Shown one piece after another: positions 34,576 through 44,558 of a stretch of 64,000 nucleotides of DNA. Below the pieces are notes generated by a model. That model did not search any database. It was not told the origin of the DNA and saw nothing but the letters and a program-made list of their open reading frames with translations. Each line of letters begins with the position of its first letter. Position 1 is the stretch's first letter. The stretch comes from Sulfitobacter brevis (GTDB lineage Bacteria > Pseudomonadota > Alphaproteobacteria > Rhodobacterales > Rhodobacteraceae). Location of the stretch: positions 1 to 64,000 of the forward strand of contig NZ_FOMW01000005.1 of the NCBI RefSeq assembly GCF_900112755.1. Direction: 5' to 3'. The translations under genes were made by a program, and so were the position numbers.

Positions 34576-35192
34576 GCGACACAGGTCTCCTCCGGCGGTT
34601 CTCAACTGATGAAACGGGTTCGGTCTTGATCGAGTTCGCGGTGGTGCTGTGCATTTTCTTCCTGCTGGTCTTTGGCATCATCGATTTCGCCCGCCTCGGG
34701 TTTTCAAACGTCATGGCCGAGAAAGCGATGGAAACGGCTGTACGCATGGCAACCGTGCGCCCCGTCGCCTGCGAGGACGTACCTACCGTCAACCAGCGCG
34801 GACTGCTCGGCACCCTGTCGGTCGATCTGCCTAACGGTACGGCGTGCACCGCGCGCGCTGGCCTGTGTGTCGAGGCCGAGACCGTGTCTTGCACCGGCGC
34901 CTCCGGCAACGCGACCTCCGCAACGATCTGGGCGCAGATCGAGCCGCTGCTGCCCGTCAACGCCGTGCCAGACAACCTGCAATTCAGCTACAGCTTCGAC
35001 CCCGAACTTAACCGCGTCGGCGCGCCCTATGCCCCGATCGTGACGGTGACGATCGTCGATCTGCAGTTCGATTTCATCTCCCCACTCGGGGCGCTTGCCG
35101 CCTTGGCCGGAGCCAACGACACGAACGAGCTTGGTGCGAGTTTCGTGTTCCCGTCGCTCAGCGCCTCCCTCCCTTCTGAAGACCTAAAATAG
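34572..35192 (+). CDS. TadE/TadF-like pseudopilin
   Basis: 206 residues. DETGSVLIEFAVVLCIFFLL marks a second TadE-type minor pilin. It overlaps the first by 4 bases. The two are homologous at the N-terminus only and probably form a pair in the pilus base. Confidence 0.88.
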   Translation: MSDTGLLRRFSTDETGSVLIEFAVVLCIFFLLVFGIIDFARLGFSNVMAEKAMETAVRMATVRPVACEDVPTVNQRGLLGTLSVDLPNGTACTARAGLCVEAETVSCTGASGNATSATIWAQIEPLLPVNAVPDNLQFSYSFDPELNRVGAPYAPIVTVTIVDLQFDFISPLGALAALAGANDTNELGASFVFPSLSASLPSEDLK

Positions 35193-35201
35193 GACTTTGA
35201 C

Positions 35202-36737
35202 ATGACACTTGCGCATCACGATATCGAAAAGCAGGTCGCGTCGGCGATCACCCCCGCGACACAGGCACCTGCGCCTGCGCGCACCAAGGTCCTGATCGTG
35301 ACGCAGGATCCGGCGATGGCACAAATGCTGCAAAGCGAGATGGCCAGCGACGCAAGCGTCACAGGGCGTATCCACTCAGGCGCCCTCGCTAGTGTGGTGG
35401 ATGTCCTTGCCAGCGCAAATCATGTCCCCAATGTTTTGGTATTTCAGCTTAGCGAAGATGACAACGCCGCGCTGTCTGCCATTCGCGCCCGCCATCCCGG
35501 AATGCAGATTGTTGCGATCACGCCGACCGACTTGCCTGACGCAGACCAAGCCGCCTTGCGGGCCGCTGGGGTGCAAGAAGTGTTGGTGATGAAAGTGGCC
35601 AGCGAAGCTCCTGTCGCCGAGGACCTTGAGGAAGCTCCGATTGCTGCTGCCGAGATTGAGAAGATTGTCGAGCCCGACGAGCCTAATATCGACACTGATC
35701 TAGATCTCGACCCCGAAGCGAACTTCGAAGACGACCTCAACGCCGGCGGTGAGGAGGAAAACGAAGCGCTAGCGACTGTTGAACCCGAACTGGCCGAAAC
35801 GTCTGAAGCGGTTGAGGCAGAGGCCCCCGCCCTCTCCAAACCAGCCAAGTTGCCGATGCCGAAACCCACCCCGCCGCTCGCGCCCGCTGCCATGGGCATC
35901 CCCGCCCCGGCCGCGACGCCGCGCACGCCGCGCCCTCATCATGAACAGGGGCCTGCCCCCCTGTCTGCCGCCACCCGCCCTGCCTCCGCCGGAGGGGACA
36001 TCACCGTCTTGCTTCGTGCGCGGGGCGGGGCCGGAGCCACGACCCTTGCGGTCAATCTGGCTGTGGCGCAGGCAAAGCGCAGCGGCGAGGGCAAAACCGC
36101 GCTCGTCGATCTGGATATCCAGAACGGCGCCGTCGCGCTGTTGCTGGACCTCCCCGATTCTGCCGAAGCCACCCGCTTTTTGCGCGGCGAAACCGCGACC
36201 GACGGTACTTTTCTCGACACAGCAATGGTGCGCCACAGCAGCGGCGTTGACGTGCTGACCGCGCCTGATGTCTTTGGCCCGCTCACCTCGATCCGCCCTG
36301 AAATGGTGGCCAGCCTGATCGATGCACTCAAGGCCCGCTACGATCATGTGATCCTCGACATGCCGCAGGCGGTCGTCGACTGGATGGAGCCGGTGCTGTC
36401 AAAAGCTTCGCGGCTTTTGGTGGTCAGCGACATGTCCCTGCTCGCGATCCGCCGCACCCGTAGGCTGATCGATTTGATCGCCGAAGAGCATATGACCCTG
36501 CCGCTGCATGTGGTGATGAATTTCCAGAAAAAGCCTGTGCTCAGCAGTGCCGCGCAGAAAGAAGCCACCCAGTTGATCGGTCGTCCGCTCAGCTATTGGA
36601 TCCCCGCTGATCCCAAAGCCGCCCGTCGCGCCAGCGATACCGGCGCGCCAATGGTGCTGCAGTCCAAACGTGCGGCTGCATCCAAGGCCATTTCCGCGCT
36701 CGGCAAAGTGATTTTCGCAAACAAGACAAAGGGGTAA
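35202..36737 (+). CDS. cpaE: CpaE/TadZ-like pilus localisation ATPase
   Basis: 511 residues. The N-terminal 130 residues are receiver-like (KVLIVTQDPAMAQML) without a phospho-acceptor Asp. A long acidic and proline-rich linker (about 130-260) follows, then a MinD/ParA-like ATPase domain whose P-loop is deviant (RGGAGATTLAVN, Ala in place of the usual Lys), as is common in CpaE proteins. Directs the Tad machine to its cell site. Confidence 0.9.
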   Translation: MTLAHHDIEKQVASAITPATQAPAPARTKVLIVTQDPAMAQMLQSEMASDASVTGRIHSGALASVVDVLASANHVPNVLVFQLSEDDNAALSAIRARHPGMQIVAITPTDLPDADQAALRAAGVQEVLVMKVASEAPVAEDLEEAPIAAAEIEKIVEPDEPNIDTDLDLDPEANFEDDLNAGGEEENEALATVEPELAETSEAVEAEAPALSKPAKLPMPKPTPPLAPAAMGIPAPAATPRTPRPHHEQGPAPLSAATRPASAGGDITVLLRARGGAGATTLAVNLAVAQAKRSGEGKTALVDLDIQNGAVALLLDLPDSAEATRFLRGETATDGTFLDTAMVRHSSGVDVLTAPDVFGPLTSIRPEMVASLIDALKARYDHVILDMPQAVVDWMEPVLSKASRLLVVSDMSLLAIRRTRRLIDLIAEEHMTLPLHVVMNFQKKPVLSSAAQKEATQLIGRPLSYWIPADPKAARRASDTGAPMVLQSKRAAASKAISALGKVIFANKTKG

Positions 36738-36740
36738 TTT

Positions 36741-38183
36741 ATGTTCCGCTCGTTCCATTCCGCACCCGCTGCCCCTGCCGCAAGCCAAGCCACGCCCCCC
36801 GTGGTCCCCAATGAAACAGCCCCCGTAATGACGGCACCCGCACCTGTGGCCGAACCCGCGAAGTCGCCCACACCTGCCACCCCTACCAGCGCAGCCCAGT
36901 CTGAAGGCACGGCTGCCTATAGCGGCCTGAAAAGCGAACTGCATGTCTTGTTGCTGGAGCAGCTAAACCTCGCGCAGCTTGATAAGGTCAGCAAAGCCGA
37001 ATTGCGCCGCGAGATTGCCAATCTGACCGCGACCTATATGCAAGAGCATGGCCGCCACATGTCCTCGGCTGATTTTCAGTCGCTGTTGGACGAGTTGCTG
37101 GACGAGGTGCTGGGCCTTGGCCCGCTGGAGCCGCTGCTGGCCGACCCCACGATCAGCGACATATTGGTTAACGGCGTCAACAATGTCTTTATCGAACGCA
37201 ACGGTTTGCTGGAGCGGACATACGTGCAGTTCCGTGACGAGCGGCATCTGCTGCGGATCATTGACAAGATCGTGTCGAGCATCGGTCGCCGGATTGATGA
37301 AAGCCAGCCTTGGGTCGACGCGCGGCTCGAAGACGGCAGCCGCGTCAACGCGATCATCCGCCCCTGCGCCATCGACGGGCCAAGCCTGTCGATCCGTAAG
37401 TTCTCCAAGACGCCGCTGCGGATGGACAAGTTGCTGGAGCACGGCGCGCTATCAAAACCTGCGGCGCAGTTTCTTGAAGCGGCTGTGAAAGGCCGGATGA
37501 ACATCCTGATCTCTGGCGGCACCGGATCGGGCAAAACCACCATGCTGAACGCTCTGTCAGCCTATATCGACCCACGTCACCGCATGGTCACCATCGAAGA
37601 CGCCGCCGAATTGCAGCTGCAGCAAGAGCACGTCGTACGCCTTGAGACCCGCCCGTCGAATGCCGAGGGCAATGGCCGCATTACCCAGCGCGATCTGCTG
37701 ATCAACGCCCTGCGGATGCGCCCTGACCGGATCATGGTTGGCGAGGTGCGCGGCCCCGAGGCGTTTGACATGTTGCAGGCGATGAATACCGGCCACGACG
37801 GCTCCATGACCACGATCCACGCCAACACCGCGCGCGATGCCATCAGCCGGCTTGAGCAGATGGTGACAATGATCGGTGGTGATTTCCCGATGCAGGCGGT
37901 GCGTTCGCAGGTCGCGGCGGGTTTGCAGATTGTGCTGCAGCTCAACCGTTTGTCCGATGGCAAGCGCAAGGTCACCAGCATTTCCGAGATTGTCGGTCTG
38001 GAAGGCGATGTTGTGATGATGCAGGACATCTTTGTTTTCAAGAAGATGGGTGTCGATGCCGATGGCAATGTGCAGGGCCGGATGATGGCTACTGGCGTGC
38101 GCCCGCATTGCTTTGAATCGTTGATGGCGTCGGGCGTGCCTTTGGCCACCGATGCCTTCAGCACCTTCGGTCAGGTGGCATAA
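36741..38183 (+). CDS. cpaF: CpaF/TadA pilus assembly ATPase
   Basis: 480 residues, secretion ATPase of the GspE/VirB11 superfamily. Walker [12 protein letters not shown], Walker B-type [15 protein letters not shown] and the His box [13 protein letters not shown] are all present. A Pro/Ala-rich N-terminal tail of about 55 residues precedes the core. Drives pilin extrusion with TadB and TadC. Its stop shares a base with the TadB start. Confidence 0.95.
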   Translation: MFRSFHSAPAAPAASQATPPVVPNETAPVMTAPAPVAEPAKSPTPATPTSAAQSEGTAAYSGLKSELHVLLLEQLNLAQLDKVSKAELRREIANLTATYMQEHGRHMSSADFQSLLDELLDEVLGLGPLEPLLADPTISDILVNGVNNVFIERNGLLERTYVQFRDERHLLRIIDKIVSSIGRRIDESQPWVDARLEDGSRVNAIIRPCAIDGPSLSIRKFSKTPLRMDKLLEHGALSKPAAQFLEAAVKGRMNILISGGTGSGKTTMLNALSAYIDPRHRMVTIEDAAELQLQQEHVVRLETRPSNAEGNGRITQRDLLINALRMRPDRIMVGEVRGPEAFDMLQAMNTGHDGSMTTIHANTARDAISRLEQMVTMIGGDFPMQAVRSQVAAGLQIVLQLNRLSDGKRKVTSISEIVGLEGDVVMMQDIFVFKKMGVDADGNVQGRMMATGVRPHCFESLMASGVPLATDAFSTFGQVA

Positions 38184-39142
38184 TGGACCTTTTCGGCACT
38201 GATATTATCTCGATCCTGATCGGCTTGGCCGTTCTGCTTGTTGGCGGGCTGGCCCTGCGCCTGGTGTTCGCGCCAGAAGCTTCGCAGGAGAAAGCAGCCG
38301 CCAAGCGGATCAAGAACCTGCGCGGCACCAGCGATCAGAAAACCGCCGAAGCGATGGTGCTGAAAAAGCGCCAGCCAATAACCGGGCGCGACCTGCCTTT
38401 CGTGGGGAACTTGCCACTTATCGTGCAACGTGCAGGGCTGGAGGGGAAAGAACCGCTTCTGATCCTGATCACTGCCTCGATTGCCATGGTTCTGACGGTT
38501 GTCCTGTCGCTGAAGCTCGGATTTTACTTCGCTTTGCCCACCGGTATTGTTCTGGCCTGCCTTGGCGTGCGCCAAGTGCTGATGGCACGGCACAACAAAC
38601 GCGTCGATGCCCTGACACAACAATTGCCGGACGCGCTTGATTTGATGATGCGCGGCTTGCGGGTTGGACATCCGGTCAATGCCACCATCGCGAATGTCGG
38701 ACGCACTATGGCCGATCCAATCGGGGCCGAGTTTCGCATTCTGGCGCAACAGGTTAGCCACGGCGACTACCTGACAGACGCCTTCACCGACTTTGCCGAG
38801 CGCGTCGGGCGAGAGGACGTTGAATACCTTGCTGTTTCGATCAATATCCAGCACGGCACTGGCGGCAATCTGGCCGAGATGCTGAGCACACTGTCCACGG
38901 TGGTGCGCGACCGGATCCTTATGCGGCGCCGGGTGCGGGCGATCTCCTCCGAAGGGCGAATCTCGGCATACCTTTTGTCGTCCTTGCCTGTCGTGATCTA
39001 CCTCGCGACCACCATAACCGCACCGTCCTATTATGCCGACGTCAGCGACGACCCGCTGTTCAAACCCATCGCCTTCGCCATCGTTGCACTGGTGGTCGGG
39101 AACTTCCTCGCCCTGCGTAAACTCGTTTCATTCCAGTATTGA
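38183..39142 (+). CDS. tadB: TadB-like inner-membrane platform protein
   Basis: 319 residues of the GspF/TadB family, with membrane helices near 10-30, 95-130 and 265-315 and the cytoplasmic LPDALDLMMRGLRVGHPV motif. Forms the platform with TadC. Confidence 0.93.
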   Translation: MDLFGTDIISILIGLAVLLVGGLALRLVFAPEASQEKAAAKRIKNLRGTSDQKTAEAMVLKKRQPITGRDLPFVGNLPLIVQRAGLEGKEPLLILITASIAMVLTVVLSLKLGFYFALPTGIVLACLGVRQVLMARHNKRVDALTQQLPDALDLMMRGLRVGHPVNATIANVGRTMADPIGAEFRILAQQVSHGDYLTDAFTDFAERVGREDVEYLAVSINIQHGTGGNLAEMLSTLSTVVRDRILMRRRVRAISSEGRISAYLLSSLPVVIYLATTITAPSYYADVSDDPLFKPIAFAIVALVVGNFLALRKLVSFQY

Positions 39143-39150
39143 GGTCTATC

Positions 39151-40134
39151 ATGTTGTCATTTCCAGACCTTGCCGCAGCGCTTTCGTTCTCCGAGCCGCA
39201 AACCTTGATCCTGCTCTGCGCGGGCTTTGCGCTGATGCTGCTCTTGGGCGGATCGGCTGGGGTCTATACAACGCGGGACCGCTCGGTCTACCGGCTGCGC
39301 AAGATGAACGCATCGATGAACCCCGGCATCTCGTCGCTGACCAAAAAGTCAGAGGCAGACCCGCGCGGCTGGAAGAAAGCGTTGATACCCGAAGATCCGT
39401 CCGAGCGGGCGCAGATCCGGTTCCAGCTGACCAAAGTGGGCTTTGACCGCGCCGACTCGGTCGAGCTGTTCTTCCTCGGGCGGCTGATCCTTGCGCTGCT
39501 TCCGCCGGTCATCGTCTTTGCGCTGATCTTTATGCTAAAGGCCAATCTTCTGCCGCTCACGGTGCAGGAGGCGGTCATGTCGGTCTCGCGTCTGCGCTTG
39601 TTGCAGATCGCTGCCGTGGGCGCCGCGGCAGGGTTTTACGGGCCAGGCTATTGGCTTAATACCCGCATCAAAAAGCGCAAAGCCAAGATTTCGGCAGCAT
39701 TTCCCAACGCGCTGGACTTGATCCAGATTTCTGTCGAGGCAGGATTGGGCTTTGATGCCGCGATCAACCGCGTCGGGCATGAATTGGGCCGGGTGGCACC
39801 AGAGGTCGCTTATGAGTTGATCCTGCTCCAGCTTGAGATTCAGGCGGGACAAGACCGCGAAGCCGCGCTTTTCGCGATGGCCGAACGGATGGGTATCGAC
39901 GAGGCGAAGTCCTTTGCGCTGGTGATTTCGCAATCGCTGCAGTTCGGCACCAGCCTGACAAAAGCGCTCAAGACCTATGCGACCGAAATGCGCCAGATGC
40001 GCGAATTGGCCGCGCAGGAAAAGGCCAACAAGCTGCCGGTACAGATGTCAGCAGTGATGTCATTGCTGATGTTGCCCGCGTTGTTCATGATCACGCTGAC
40101 GCCCATCGTGATCCGCTATATGGCGATTTATTAA
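39151..40134 (+). CDS. tadC: TadC-like inner-membrane platform protein
   Basis: 327 residues from the ATG at 39151, with GAGG 8 bases upstream. Same fold as TadB, with FPNALDLIQISVEAGLGFDA and several membrane helices. Last gene of the assembly operon. I find no CpaB, CpaC secretin or TadD here, so the outer-membrane part must be encoded elsewhere. Confidence 0.93.
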   Translation: MLSFPDLAAALSFSEPQTLILLCAGFALMLLLGGSAGVYTTRDRSVYRLRKMNASMNPGISSLTKKSEADPRGWKKALIPEDPSERAQIRFQLTKVGFDRADSVELFFLGRLILALLPPVIVFALIFMLKANLLPLTVQEAVMSVSRLRLLQIAAVGAAAGFYGPGYWLNTRIKKRKAKISAAFPNALDLIQISVEAGLGFDAAINRVGHELGRVAPEVAYELILLQLEIQAGQDREAALFAMAERMGIDEAKSFALVISQSLQFGTSLTKALKTYATEMRQMRELAAQEKANKLPVQMSAVMSLLMLPALFMITLTPIVIRYMAIY

Positions 40135-40149
40135 AACCGCCGCGACGGC

Positions 40150-40713
40150 TTACTTTAGGCCGTTGCGCGCAATGTAGGTGGCGAGGTTGAGGATCAATTG
40201 GCCCCGCGCCGTGGCGATGGCCCCCGGCCCCCCCGCAGGATCGAACGGCACAGCGAGGTCAAACAACCCCGACCGCTCGCGCCCGCCGCTGGGCACCCCG
40301 ACAAAGTATTGACCCGAGGCGCGAAACTGGCCCGCAGCACTTGCGACAAGCTCGGAGAAACGCACTTCAAGGCGGGCATCTGGATAAGCCTCGAATGGCC
40401 AAGGTTCGGAGGCCACGGCGCGACCCGACATTTTCGCGAGGTTCTGGCTGAGTTCAAGCGCGATGGCGCGTTCCGGCGCATCGGCCCAAAGCACTTTAGT
40501 CGAGCTGATCAATGTGCCGTTTGCATCCTGAACATGGATCGCATCCGCCGCGGCATAAGTCGGCAAGGATACATCGCGCACCTCGACATTGGCAAACCCG
40601 ATACGGACCTGCTCAGAAACAACAGGCGGCTTGACGGCAAAGCTTTCAGGCGTGCCACAGGCGGCCAGAGTAAGGGCCAGTCCGAGGATCAACGTGCGTG
40701 ATGCATATGTCAT
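40150..40713 (-). CDS. pqiC: PqiC-like outer-membrane lipoprotein
   Basis: 187 residues. The signal peptide ends in a lipobox (LTLAACGTP, Cys19), and the rest matches the ABC-transport auxiliary/PqiC domain. It should sit at the inner face of the outer membrane and dock the PqiB tube. Starts 3 bases after PqiB. Confidence 0.88.
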   Translation of the reverse strand: MTYASRTLILGLALTLAACGTPESFAVKPPVVSEQVRIGFANVEVRDVSLPTYAAADAIHVQDANGTLISSTKVLWADAPERAIALELSQNLAKMSGRAVASEPWPFEAYPDARLEVRFSELVASAAGQFRASGQYFVGVPSGGRERSGLFDLAVPFDPAGGPGAIATARGQLILNLATYIARNGLK

Positions 40714-40716
40714 GAT

Positions 40717-43164
40717 TTAGCGTCCCAGCAAAAGTGAATTGGGGTTACGTTCTATAGCGCGGGCCAAAGACGCAAGAGCGTCGGCGGCCTTCTGGATATC
40801 GCGCAGGGTCTCTTTGGTGGCACGGCTCAGCTCTTCGCCACGATCATAACCTGCGATCGTTGTGCTGGCCTGTGAGAACAGTGCGGTCAGGCGTGTCACA
40901 ATCTGCGGCAGGTCTTTGGCGGAAACCGCGATGCTATCAGCAGCATTGCGGGCCGAAGCGAGGGCTCTGTTGACGTTCTCGACCGCCCCGCCTTCACGCA
41001 ATTCCTGCAAAGTATAGTTCACCTCGTCCAACGCCCGTTTTAGCGCGCCCGGTAGGGCAATCGCGTCTTCGGTGCCAACGACCGCATCCACCGATTTCGT
41101 CAGGGCGGTCAGTTCAGTCAACAGCTCTTCGACCTCAAGCGATTCCGCCTTGGCGGCAACCGCTTTGATCTGCTCAACCAGCTCTGGCACCCCTTCGACC
41201 GATGAGGTGACCGAGTCTGCTGCGGCTGCCGCATTGTCGAGCACACCATAGAGGCGTTGGGTGATTTCAGGCAATGTTTTGGTGGTATTGGCAATATCGT
41301 TCGCGGCAGAGCGTGCCGAGGCCAAGGTCGCGTTGATGTCACCCAATGCGCCACCCTCACGCAATTCACGCAGTGCGGTCGAGACTTCGGTCACTGCATC
41401 TTTCAACGCGCCCGGCAATGCGGCGGCATCGTCTGAACCCAGTACCTTTTCGGCGGTCGCCACCAGCGTTGTCACTTCGGCGACGAGATCTTCGATCTTG
41501 AGCGCTTCGGCCTTGACCGCCACAGCCCGCACATCGGCAATCAGCCCCGGCACGCCTTCGATAGAGGTCGAGACATTGCTCGCCGTGGCGACGACGGTAT
41601 CCACTGCATCGACCAGCTTTTGCGCGAGACGCTGTTCCTCAAGCTGGGTCACGAGGCTTTCAACCCGCGTCAGCGTCGCGTTCAGCGAGACCGGAATGTT
41701 CTGCACGTCATCCGAAGTTACCAACTCGCTTAGGTCAGTAAGCAGCACGCGCAGGTCTTGCGGGGTGCCACGGATATCGGGGTCAGAAACCAGCGCATCT
41801 GCCGAGTTCATGAACGAAATGGCGCTGTTAAGCAGCTCTTCGATAGGCAGGTTGTTAATGCGGTTAAACACCCCCTCAACAGTCGCGGCTGCGTCGGAAG
41901 TTTCGCTTTTTGTGGTCGGCATTACCGCCACACTGTTTTCCGTCGTGGTCATTCTGGCCTGCGGTGCATCGGGCACATTCACAAGCTCGACCTTGAGGCC
42001 GCCTGTCAGCAAGCTCGCCGATGTAAGACGCGCCCGCAGACCGCCCTCAACGCTCTCGGACAGGAACTTCAGCGCATTTTCAGCCGTCACATCGCCGGGC
42101 AAGCCCAAACGTGCGGGCTGGATCGACAGGTTCACGTTCAACCGCACGCGGCTGTCGCCAAACTGGTTGTAATCCACCACGCCGTTCAGCGTATCGACCT
42201 TACCGATTTTCAACCCGCTCAATTCAACCGGAGCGCCGACAGTGAGGCCGGAAATATTGTCATCAAAGATTACACTGACTTGGAGAGGCTCAACTTCGGA
42301 GGAGTTGAACACCGAATTGCGTGCGGTCTCTTTGTCGGGGAAAATCTCGAAAACCGTGCCGTCCTGCACAGTGCCACCCCCTGACACAAACGTGTCAAAG
42401 GTCACGCCGCCGCCGATCAGCGTGGCGAGCGAAGAAAAGTCGATCTCTGCCCCGCCGGGGCCAATGTTAACGCTGAAGCCGGAGACATCCCAGAACCGCG
42501 TGGAGGCATTGATCAGCGAGCGGTGCTCGTCATAGATCAGCGCTTCGACAATCGCGAAGTTGCCCTTCGGCGCGATCTTGGCACGCCCGACCCGCCCGAC
42601 TTCGATGCCTTTGAACAGGATCGGGGCATTGTCGGTCAACTGACCGTTGGCAGAGGTACGAAACGCGATCTCGAGCCCGCTTTGGCCCGAACGGATCAGG
42701 GGCGCCTCGGTCGCGCCGACAAAGCGGTAGGCGGGGGTGCCGATCTGGTCGTTCCATGAGCCTTCGATATGCACGCCGCTCAACACTGTGCTCAGCCCTG
42801 TGATGCCTTGCGCGGTTACTTCAGGCTGCACGACCCAGAAGACCGAGTCGCTGTCGACAAAAGGCGCCACGTCCTTGTCGATACGGATCGAGGCCAGAAC
42901 GCGTTCCAAACCTTGGGTGAAGCCAACTTTTTCGACAACCCCGACCGTAATGTCGCGATACTTCAATTCGGTCGCACCGGCGGCGATGCCTGCGCCATTC
43001 ACAAACTCGACTTCGATGATCGGGCCACGGTCATTATAGCTGCGCCATGCCACAGCAAGGGCGACAAAAAGCGCAAGGATCGGAAGGATCCAGATGATAG
43101 AAGCGCCACTGAGGAAAACTTTGCGGGCCGGAGAAACCGATACGTCCGGTGGTGTATCACTCAT
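40717..43164 (-). CDS. pqiB: PqiB-like MCE protein with duplicated C-terminal repeat
   Basis: 815 residues: one N-terminal membrane helix (about 15-45), three MCE/MlaD domains (near 50, 155 and 285) and a long helical tail. PqiB forms a periplasm-spanning tube for lipid transfer between membranes. Here the tail contains two consecutive 121-residue repeats (534-654 and 655-774) sharing EGVP, LPGALK and LRELREGGA-type blocks, and a shorter related unit before them. That makes it longer than the roughly 550-residue E. coli protein. Its start overlaps the PqiA C-terminal gene by 1 base. Confidence 0.92.
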   Translation of the reverse strand: MSDTPPDVSVSPARKVFLSGASIIWILPILALFVALAVAWRSYNDRGPIIEVEFVNGAGIAAGATELKYRDITVGVVEKVGFTQGLERVLASIRIDKDVAPFVDSDSVFWVVQPEVTAQGITGLSTVLSGVHIEGSWNDQIGTPAYRFVGATEAPLIRSGQSGLEIAFRTSANGQLTDNAPILFKGIEVGRVGRAKIAPKGNFAIVEALIYDEHRSLINASTRFWDVSGFSVNIGPGGAEIDFSSLATLIGGGVTFDTFVSGGGTVQDGTVFEIFPDKETARNSVFNSSEVEPLQVSVIFDDNISGLTVGAPVELSGLKIGKVDTLNGVVDYNQFGDSRVRLNVNLSIQPARLGLPGDVTAENALKFLSESVEGGLRARLTSASLLTGGLKVELVNVPDAPQARMTTTENSVAVMPTTKSETSDAAATVEGVFNRINNLPIEELLNSAISFMNSADALVSDPDIRGTPQDLRVLLTDLSELVTSDDVQNIPVSLNATLTRVESLVTQLEEQRLAQKLVDAVDTVVATASNVSTSIEGVPGLIADVRAVAVKAEALKIEDLVAEVTTLVATAEKVLGSDDAAALPGALKDAVTEVSTALRELREGGALGDINATLASARSAANDIANTTKTLPEITQRLYGVLDNAAAAADSVTSSVEGVPELVEQIKAVAAKAESLEVEELLTELTALTKSVDAVVGTEDAIALPGALKRALDEVNYTLQELREGGAVENVNRALASARNAADSIAVSAKDLPQIVTRLTALFSQASTTIAGYDRGEELSRATKETLRDIQKAADALASLARAIERNPNSLLLGR

Positions 43165-43823
43165 TACGTCTCAGAACCCCTATCGCCAGTCGGCTTGGTC
43201 TTGGCCTGGACATCCCAGATCATGCGGGAGTCAAAGGCCTGCGCAGCCAGCATCGTGAAAATCACAGACAGTGCAAAGAACATCGCCGCAGTGCCCGGAT
43301 GGATGGATGCAAGTGTATTGAGTTGCACCAATGATGATAAAATCGCAACAACAAAGATGTCGATCATCGACCAGCGGCCAATATACTCAACGATTTCGTA
43401 CAAAACCTGCCTCTGGTGGCGCCCGCGCCCTGTCGGCTGTTGCACAGATAGCGCCAGAAATGCCACGGCCCAGAATTTGCCCAAGGGGATCACAACCGAG
43501 GCAAAAAGGATGATCGCCGCAATCCCGAGGTTGCCATGGGTGGCCAGCTCGACCGCCCCGCCAATGATTGTGCTTTCATCGACCTGAAACAGCGTTTGGG
43601 TCTTGAGCATCGGATAGATATTGGCTGGAACATAGCAAATGACGCCCAGCACCCAAAAGGCCCAGACCCGCTGTAGGCTCATTCTGTCGCGCGAGACCAG
43701 CGCATGGCCACAGCGCCCGCAGACCTGTGTGCCCAAAGGCCAAGCCTTGGTGCAGCGCGTGCAGGCAACGATGCCCATCTCCCGCGCGCTCAGGATCTTC
43801 GGGGCCGTTCCAGAGCGTTCCAT
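43164..43823 (-). CDS. PqiA-like integral membrane protein, second half
   Basis: 219 residues. A zinc-ribbon-like Cys4 start (CTRC, CGRC) and four membrane helices correspond to one repeat of E. coli PqiA, which is a single gene with two such repeats. A GTG at 43832 is an alternative start. It overlaps the upstream half-gene by about 34 bases, and both are intact, so the split looks natural. Inner-membrane partner of PqiB. Confidence 0.88.
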   Translation of the reverse strand: MERSGTAPKILSAREMGIVACTRCTKAWPLGTQVCGRCGHALVSRDRMSLQRVWAFWVLGVICYVPANIYPMLKTQTLFQVDESTIIGGAVELATHGNLGIAAIILFASVVIPLGKFWAVAFLALSVQQPTGRGRHQRQVLYEIVEYIGRWSMIDIFVVAILSSLVQLNTLASIHPGTAAMFFALSVIFTMLAAQAFDSRMIWDVQAKTKPTGDRGSET

Positions 43824-44434
43824 ACTGACCACTTACACATAAAGTTGTCCTGCGCGATTACGAGGACAACAAGAATTCCAAACATCCAGAATGCCGGACC
43901 GAAACCGACTGTGGCCAGATCGGCCACTTTCACAAGCGCGATCGCACAGCCGATCACGAATATCTCTGCCATAGACCATGGTCGCAGCGCCTCCGATAAG
44001 CGAAACGCTTTGACCGCATGGCGCGCGGGCGGGCGGTCCAGCACCAGCGGCACCAAAACATAGATCGTCAGCAGCATCCGCGCCAATGGCACCACGATGA
44101 TCAGCGCCGCCGTCGTCAGCGACAGCAAGATCATCGGCCCGCCGACAAAAGCGAGTGCGGCATCAATCACCGATACCGCGTTTTTGTTGCCCGCGGCATC
44201 AATTGTCAGAAACGGAAACACCGCCGCACCGGTGATCAAAAACACCACTGCCAGCGACACCGCGATGATCCGCAGCCCCGCATTGCGGCGCGGCGCGATC
44301 AGCACCTTGCCGCAGCGCTGGCAAATCGCCCGTTCCCCATGGGCCGGAACCTTGAGGTGATAGGCCGCATCGCACTGTGGACAGACAATCAGCTCTGCCA
44401 AGGGGAGGCTCGTATCAGGGGCGAGATCATTCAT
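43790..44434 (-). CDS. PqiA-like integral membrane protein, first half
   Basis: 214 residues. The Cys4 ribbon CPQC/CQRC is followed by four membrane helices, the first PqiA repeat. First gene of the pqi operon (two pqiA halves, pqiB, pqiC). Confidence 0.88.
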   Translation of the reverse strand: MNDLAPDTSLPLAELIVCPQCDAAYHLKVPAHGERAICQRCGKVLIAPRRNAGLRIIAVSLAVVFLITGAAVFPFLTIDAAGNKNAVSVIDAALAFVGGPMILLSLTTAALIIVVPLARMLLTIYVLVPLVLDRPPARHAVKAFRLSEALRPWSMAEIFVIGCAIALVKVADLATVGFGPAFWMFGILVVLVIAQDNFMCKWSVWNALERPRRS

Positions 44435-44499
44435 GGAACGAGTGTTATAGGAACCTTGGTCTGTGTGTAATCACTTTATGTATAGCACATTTTTCGTGA

Positions 44500-44519
44500 C
44501 GCGGCGTGATTTCGCCGCG
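44500..44519 (-). terminator. GC hairpin between the C45 gene and pqi
   Basis: CGCGGCG (44500-44506) pairs with CGCCGCG (44513-44519), just past the C45 gene stop. There is no clear U tract, so read-through into pqi is possible. Confidence 0.35.
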
Positions 44520-44558
44520 CGGGCTGCCTTGCCTTAGCGGCAGCAATTCAAGTGCGCC

